Position numbers and translations under genes: made by a program. From assembly GCA_947165025.1 (NCBI GenBank), contig CAMUYQ010000003.1:118747-182746 (forward strand): DNA of 64,000 bases, in the 5' to 3' direction. Below the pieces are notes generated by a model. It ran no database searches, was not told the origin of the DNA, and was given only the letters and a program-made list of their open reading frames with translations. Positions 51,897-60,800 of this stretch are shown here, in pieces. This stretch comes from an uncultured Lachnospiraceae bacterium. GTDB taxonomy: Bacteria > Bacillota > Clostridia > Lachnospirales > Lachnospiraceae. Numbering within the stretch: the stretch's first letter is position 1; every line of letters starts with the position of its first letter.

Positions 51897-54800
51897 ATGA
51901 GGAAGAGAAGAAATTGGCTTAAGACTACTATCGCGATGCTTACGCTCATCGCAACAGTGATCGAAACAGGCTTTTCGTCTGTTTCAACGTTCGCAGCCGA
52001 GATCACTACCGAGGATGGTATCGTTGTGAACAACGATGCAGTTGAGGATGCGGTCGATAACGGCGAGAACGGCGATCTCGATATCAGTGTGGAAAGCGCA
52101 CAGGATGTCGAGGATGTTCAGGAGGAGGCAGAACCGGAACAGTCCGAGAATGCTGCCATTTCCGATCCGGCAGAAGAGGAGGAATACTCTCAGGCCGAGG
52201 AGCTTTCCGAGGGAACACTGGACGTTTCGGACAGTGGGATATCGGGCCACGGCTATAAAGAGATATCCGTATATGTTGATACGGAGAATCTCGGATACAG
52301 GAGAAGTTTCCGCATTGAGTTCACAGGTCCCGCTGCGGCGTCCTACAACACGATCATCAATGATGATCTGTCCAAGACGAACGACGGCAGATATGACTTT
52401 GAGAACCTTGAGGGCGGCGACTTTACCATCCGTGCTACCTCATCCGATGATGTAATCCTTTCCTATAAATATAATTCAGACGGATATCCCACTATCGTTG
52501 TGGAGAATGCTCCCACAGAGAAGAAGATGGAGAAGACATCCGTCACCTTTACCGATGACAGCAAAGTAGCAGCTATCGCCGGTGAAGGATATGACAGTGT
52601 AAAGGTCAGCTTCAATACTGATGAACTTTCCGACAGATCAAGCTTCAAGCTTATTGTTGAGACCGATGCAGAAGCAAAGGTTGACGGAGAGGATGCCACA
52701 AAGGGTATTGACGGCCTTACAAAGGATACGAAGTCTCTTGTCATTGAAGGTCTTAACGAGGAAGCCTTCACGGCTTACGTTATTACCGACAATGACGATC
52801 TTCAGATACAGACAGTTGCATACGCTGAGGACATCGAGAACGGCGAAGCTTCATTTACCGTTGATGACCTGAGCGTTAAGCGTGTTTACGAATATGAAGA
52901 TTCCAAGATAAGCGTTACTGCAACACTCGAGAAGGCTGATGCCGTTCCCGATGATGCGGAGTTCATCGTTACCGAGGTTGTTCCCGAGTCTACGGATTAC
53001 AATTACGAGACATACATGGGCGCTCTTAACGAGAACGCTGAGACGATCACGGGCGAGGATCCCGAGAACGTTGAATTTAACGATACAAACACACTGCTTT
53101 ACGATATCGGATTCTTCATCGAAGAAGATGGTAAAAAGGTTGAGTTCGAGCCCGAGAACGGAAGTGTTAAGTTCGAGATCAGATTCAAGGACCAGCAGCT
53201 TTCCGAGGCAGAGAATGATGAAGCCATAAGCGTAGTACATCTTCCTCTTACTGATTCCGTTAAGGACAGCGTTGATACGACAGCTGATGCCAAGAACATC
53301 GAAACAAACGATGTCAAGGTAGAAGTTGTTGACAGCAACGATACAAATGCATCAGTTGATGCCGGAACTGTTGAGTTCGATCTTGACAGTCTTTCGGTCA
53401 TTGCTATCATCGATCAGGATCATAAGGATAAGATCGGTACATTAACAGGAGAACCCGGAGAAGCCTTTACAAACAAGGAACTCCTTGGAAATTCGTGGAC
53501 ATACGGTATTACCGCTGTAAATCTCAATCTTGTAAAGGGCGGAGATGCCGAGACAAACTTTGCCGCAAAGAACCTCTTCAATAAGAGCTGCAGCCAGACG
53601 GGTATGACTGACAAGGCTGCCGGCAGTCTTCATTCATATTATCTTCTTGAGAATTTTGTTCTTAACCAGGACAACGCGAATGCACAGCAGCTGAAGCTCA
53701 AGGACATTATGGACGTTGATTTTGTTATCCCTTCGGATGATAGTGACATCGTTCAGAACAAGCGTATCATCTCGACAGATACAGAACACAACTCCAACCC
53801 TCATGTTACATTTGTCAGGAAGGGAAGGGTAAATATCCAGAACCTTCTCAATAACATGATGGTCAATGCCACAAGTCAGGCAGATACACTTGCGGCACGC
53901 AATTCGATCACAGACAAGAACGTTGGGGTTCTTGCAGATTCGTCTAAGGTAACTCTTGATATCACGGCTGATCCCGCCGGTACATATTATATCCACGCAG
54001 ACGAGGTGCAGAATCTCGCCAAGTCTTTTGCGGCTAACGGCGCTCTTGAGATCAAGAAGAAGAACGATCAGAAGATCGTATTCATCTATACCGGAACGGA
54101 AGATGTAACACTTAACAAGTATATCCTTAACGGTACAGATTCTGTTGCAATGGCCAATCAGTCAAGCAGAGCAGGTACACATATCGAAGATATCATCTTC
54201 GTTATTCCGAATGCCGGAACAGTCAACCTTAACGACATGGCCGGTATCATCATTGCTCCGAGATCTACTGTTGAGGTAACAGGTGTCGGCGGCGGATGGC
54301 TCATCGGTAATACAGTTAATCTTAACTGTGAGTGGCATTTCACGAACGGTGATCTTCCCAAGCCCGGTAACGTTGACTGTGAGCTTCCTGTAGAGAAGTA
54401 TTTTGAAGGCGGAGCAGGCAAGTGGAAAGGCGGATTTAAGTTTACCCTTCAGGAGATAAACGAGGGTAACAACTGGGCAGATGTCGGAGATCCGATGTCC
54501 ATTATTCTTAACGGAAACGACTCCGAGACTGCAAAGGGCAGATTCGAGCTTTCGTTTGATCCTACCCAGATATCATGGTGGGCTTCTCTTGGTGCAGATG
54601 ATGCCAGAAGAGATGAGGGTTATACCAAGTATCATACCAAGTGGTACAGGGTTACAGAGGATGTTCTGTTCGAGAACAGGGATGACGTAGAGTTCAATAT
54701 TTATGAGCATAATCCTGCCGGAGAGGCTCCGAACAGTGATTACTGGTTCGTGCATCTCTTCATCTACTCCGATGATGATTACCAGAACATGCTTGCGGTT

Positions 54801-57800
54801 CCGAGAACTGCAAGAAAGAATCCTGTCGGCTACGACTACGGCAGGTGGGGACTTCCGTGTGAAGAGTGGAGACCCATATACTTCCATAACAAGCCGAAGG
54901 TTAATGAAGTTGATGTAACTCTTAAAGGTATCAAACAGATCAACGATGGAACAGTTACTGATGTTCCCGATGGAAAGTTTGAGTTCCAATTATATGATTA
55001 TTTAGGAGGCAATCAGTTCAGCACTACGGCCAAGGTTATAGACGGTGTTGAGCAGAAGAAGACAAACATCGGATCAGAGATCAAGTTTGATACGTTCAAG
55101 CTCAGATTCGAGTCGGGAGCTGTCGCATGGGATAAGTGGGAGTGGAAGAATAGGCATATTGTTCCTTCAAACGATGCAACGGAAGCTTATTTCTATTACC
55201 TTATCAAGGAAACAGGCTGCCAGTCTCCGTATGTTGCAGATCCTACGCAATTTGTTGCAAAGGTTACGCTGAAGAAAGAGAACGGCGTTGTTACTCCGCA
55301 CGTTACATACTTCGCATTCAAGAAGGGCACGGACGGAACGGTTCATGTTGATGTTACAAAGGCGATGAACAACGATGAGTCGTTCAAGTTCGAAGGGACC
55401 GACTTCCTTTACAACAACACATACAGCGCAACAGGCGATATCACGATCGACGGTATCAAGTACATGGAAGGCCGCGAGCTTTCAGAGAACGAGTACACAT
55501 TCGTTCTTAATGAAGTTGAGCTTGATGCAAACGGCGATCCTGTAAAGGGTACTGACGGCAAAGATGTCGAGCATGAGATCACAAGGACTAATAATATAGA
55601 AAATATCCTGCCTAACGGCGACAAGAAGTACAAGGGTAACTTTGCTTTCGAGAAGATCGAGTACTCATATGATGTTCCGGGCGATATCGGGAAGCATATA
55701 TACAGAGTACGCGAGGTGCAGGGCGCTGACAGTAACGTCAACTATGACTCAACTGTTAAGGAAGTAACCGTAAATGTTGCGGTTGATCATTCAAGCAGCA
55801 AACTTTCGGTAACGAAGCTTCCCGCTGATTTCAAGGCTTCATTTGAGAATAAGTTCACTCCTCCCGAGGGTGGCATTACTCTTGCTGCAACAAAGGCTGT
55901 AGCATCACCCAAGGTTAAGGGAACGTTCAAGTTCATCTTTGAAGAACTTGATGAAAACGGTAATGTGCTCTGGACGAAGGAGAAGACTGCCGCTGTCGGC
56001 AAGACTGCTTCGATCGAGGAGATCAAGTACACAGCAGCGGGTACACACAAATACAGGATCCGTGAGTACATTCCTACAAGCACAACGGATGCGTTCTATA
56101 TTCCGGGTGTTGTATATGATGACAGAGTTTACACGGTTAATGTGACCGTAAGCGACAAGGGCAACAAGAAGCTCGAGAACGATATCACTGCCGGCTTTGA
56201 CAAAGAGACAGCGGTAACGGATCTGGCCGTTGCTGAGTTTAACGACCCCACCAATCCGGTATTCGTTAATGATTTTGAAACGAAGAACGGCTCAACAGAG
56301 ATCGAAGGTGAGAAGGAACTCAAGGGCAAGACTCTTGAGGGTGGTAAGTTCCAGTTTACTATCAAGCCTTACGATGAGGACGCTTTCACAAAGGCTAATC
56401 ATGATGCATTTACGATGAATGCACCTACTACGATCACGAACTCCGATAACGGTAAGTTCAAGTTCGGTAAGATCGAATTCACCAAGACAGGTGATTACAA
56501 GTTCCTTGTAGAAGAGGACAGAGAGTACAACGTTGATAACGAGGTTGTATATACGACGCATTACTTCGTGGCAACCGTACATGTTACGGATGAGGACGAA
56601 AATCATAATGCTTTACCTGAACTCAAGTGCACGAAGACTTACGAAGAGTATGTACCTACAGCAACTGATCCGACCAAGTTTACGGCCAAGAATGCCGATC
56701 TGATCAAGTTCATTAACAAGAAGTGGACTCCCGGAACGGCACACTTTGAGGCAACCAAGCTGTTCAACGGAACAGCTCCGGGCAACCATGTGTTCAAGTT
56801 CAAGCTGACTGATTCGAATGATGAGCTTGTTGTAATAGACGGCAAGGATCAGATCAAGCCGAACGATGCAAACGGTAATATCATATTCGATACTATCACT
56901 TATACGCTTGCAGACCTTAACGGTAAGGATAACGAGACTAAGGTATACTACATCCAGGAGACTGATATACCTACTGAGGGCCAGGTCGATCCTGAAGACA
57001 ATAACTTCTTTATAAGCAACGGAACAAGATATGACCTCAGAAAGCATCCTGTTACGGTTACACTTACCAAGACAGATACGGATGCAGGGCTCGGTGTTTC
57101 TGTAAATGTTGAATATGACACAGCCGACAAGGTTACACCGCCTGAATTTGAGAACAGGTACAGCGCTGAGGGAAGATATGACCTTCCGGGTGAGAAGATC
57201 CTTCGCGGAAGAGAGTTCAACAAGGACGACAGCTTCAGCTTCAAGCTTTACAGAGAATCGGATCTTACAACTCCGATCGCAACTGAAGAGCTCACAAAGG
57301 GCACAGGTGTATTTGGCATCGGATACTCAAGCAAGGGAACGTTCAATTTCTCGGCAGACAAGTATCCTCAGTATCTGAAGTTTGTTAAGAACGCAACGAA
57401 GGATGACTGCAATACATACTATTTCAGACTTTATGAAGTAGGATCCGGTGAAGGTATCACCAACGATAACAGATACTTCAAGATTGAGCTCACTGTTACG
57501 GATGACGGAAACGGAAATCTTATCTGCACGGATAAGATCATACCCGTAGTTGAGAGCGAAAACGGAACCGAAGTGACTCTTGAGCCGTTCCACACGATCG
57601 TTGACGGAGTTGCAAGGGATCCCGGAAAGGTTACATTTACAAATACTTACACGAAGCCCGGAGCTAATTTCTTCCAGGCAATGAAGATAGCGAAGAATGA
57701 AGAAGAAGACGAAGCCATCCCTCTCGGAGATAAGACATTTGATTTCGAACTTCAGGATAAGGACGGCGCTCGCGTCGGTGATCTGAAGCAGAATGACGGG

Positions 57801-60800
57801 ACGGGACGCGTTGCATTTGATCCTATCAGCTATACGCTCGATCAGGTCAAGGATTCACCGGTACTCTACTCGATCCACGAGGCCGAGCAGGATGACGGTG
57901 TCTTTGCTCCGGACAATAACGTATTCATCGCACAGATGACGCTTACACGTGATGATACGGATCCTGATAATGTTCATGTTGTTGCAACACCGAGCTACTT
58001 TGAGACCGTAAAGGTTGACACGGCTGCTGAAGCTGATGTTACGGTAGACTTCGGCAACAATGTCATCGGATACTACAAGAAGTCAACATCAACCGGCATC
58101 CCCGCTGTTACGTTCACAAATACGTACAAGGCAAAGGGTGTAGTTAAGTTCCCTGTAACGAAGGTTCTCGAAGGCAGGGATATGAGCGAGGATGAGTTCA
58201 CCGCTCAGCTTCTTGATCTCGACGGAAATGTTCTTGACACTGTTACGTTCCCGGCTTCCAAGGACGGAGTAGCTGTAACCAAGGACTTCAAGGAGATTCA
58301 GTATAAGATCTCCGATCTTGGCGGTAACGAGACAGCACACAAGTACTATAAGGTAGTTGAGAAGCTTCCTGAAACCGGTCTTGTTAACGGTGTTAAGCTC
58401 GGTGTTGAGTACACCACAGTACAGTACATGATCGATGTTACACTGACTGATGATCATAACGGAACTATCGACACAGACTGGGTAGCATACGAGAACGGTA
58501 CGGCATACCAAGGGCGTGACTGGTGGACGAAGCTTACGGATGCTCTTCTGTTCAGAAACAGTGATCAGATCATCAAGTTCGTCAACAAGTACAACGCTTA
58601 CGGCAAGCTCGAGCTCTCAGCAAAGAAGGAACTTCTCGGCAGACAGTTCAACACGAACGAAGAGTTCATATTCGAGCTGAAGAAGCCTGACGGAACGGTA
58701 GAGACGAAATCTACACTGACAGACGGCGTGAAACAGGCTGACGGAACCGTCAAGGTTGTATTTGATACGATCACATATAACCGCAAGGATAACGGCGTTA
58801 CAAAGAACTATGAGTACACCATCACCGAGAAGTACAAGGGTGAGATCAAGAACGGTCTCCATTACAGTGACGATGAGTACAAGATCAATGTAACGGTTAC
58901 AGATGATACAAAGGGTAACCTCGGTATCACAGGTTCGATCAACGGAAATGCTGCAATAACATCCGCAGACATGACGATCGAGAACAATGTATACACATAC
59001 AGACCTGCTGAGGTTAAGTTTACAAACATTTATGTTCCCGATGATCTGCCGATAACACTCGGCGGTATCAAGGCTCTCTCAGGCCGCGACCTTGAGGTTG
59101 GTGATGTATTCGGCTTCAAGATCAAGAAGGCTGACAACAGCGCCAAGGCATTTACAGAAGAGACTGTTTACAGTATCGCCGGCGGACAGCCTGATTCAGG
59201 TAAGTTCACGTTCTCACCGATCGTGTTCACTCCTGATGATATGGCAACGAAGAGAGATACCAACAACAATATCATTGAGTACGCTCCGATGAGAGTATTC
59301 AAGTATGAAGTATGCGAAGTGCTCCCGACCGATGAAAACGGCAAGCTACTTCCTGAGAAGGACGGTATCACATTTGACCAGACCGTTTACACGGTAACGG
59401 TTGTTGTATACTGCAGCAACGGAGTGCTCAGCGCACAGGTATTCCGCGGTGACGAGAACGGCACACTCATTCCTCTCTATTCGGAGAAGGATCCCGTATA
59501 CCGTGCTACACCGTTCACCAACGTTTACAAGGCAGACGGCGCTATAACATTCCCGGCAAGAAAGATACTTGTCGGCGGCAACAAGGAAGATAAGTTCACA
59601 TTCAAGCTCACAAGTGATGAGGCAGGAAATGATATCCTCAGAACTGTTGAGGTTGACGGAAGCGGCGCTTCACAGGATTTCCTTGCCGATGAGTGTAAGG
59701 CTGCCAATGCAACTGAGAAGTACACATTCAAGTACAACTTCGATGACAAGGGTAAGGAATTCACTTACTACATCAGTGAGGTTGTGCCTAAAGAGGGCGA
59801 CGAGAATTACAAGCCGTTCTACAAGTATTCGAATACGGTATACAAGGTTGTTGTAAAGGTAACTGATAACGGTAAGGGCAAGCTTGAAGCAACACCTACC
59901 TATACAGTTGTCAAGGCTGATAACCTTAAGGGTTATACAGATAACCAGCCTTATGCCGGAAATACATTTGAGTTCATCAATGAGTATCAGGCGACCGGAA
60001 CGACCGTGATCAACGGTAAGAAGCAGCTCAATGTCAAGATCGACGGCGAGGACAAGGATATCCTTACTGTAATTAAGAACAGAAAGCTTCCCGAGTTCAC
60101 ATTCAGACTGTTTGAGTGTGACGAGAACGGTAATATCGGTAAGATGCTCGATGAGCAGAAGAGCAGCATAGATAACGGTGAGTTCAGCTTCGATCTTGAG
60201 AAGCTTGGAATCACATACACGCTGGACGATGTCGGAGTACCTAAGAGATATAAGGTAGTCGAGGTTGCACCTGCAGGTGTTGACCCCAACCCGGTTATAG
60301 GTATGAAGTATGACCTTACCGAGTATGACGTATACGTAACGATCAAGGACAGCGGCAAGTTTGACGGCAAGCTCGACGTCACAAAGAGTTGCCCTCAGAT
60401 GGAACAGCTCACCGGACAGAAGAGGACATGGCTTGATGCTATTAAGAGCTTCTTCGGTGTTGAAGGCATTAAGCCTGATGTGCTTGTTGTAAATGATTAT
60501 GATTCCGCAGGATTCATTGATCCTCCTGTGCTTACAAAGAGCCTTATGGGTAGAAAGCTTGAGCGCGGTGAGTTCACATTCCTCGTAACAGGTTCTTATG
60601 AGGGAACAGCGGAAGATCTTCTTGCAGACGGCAAGCTCACAAAGATCAATTCAAGCCAGAAGGGCAAGAACGAGACTGTTAAGAACGGTTATGCTCCCGA
60701 CGGTTCGACAAGAGAATATGTTGTACATCCTGTAACCAAGAAGGTATTAAAGGATAAGGAACTCGATCCCGGAGAACTGTTTGTTGGCGATATCGTCTAC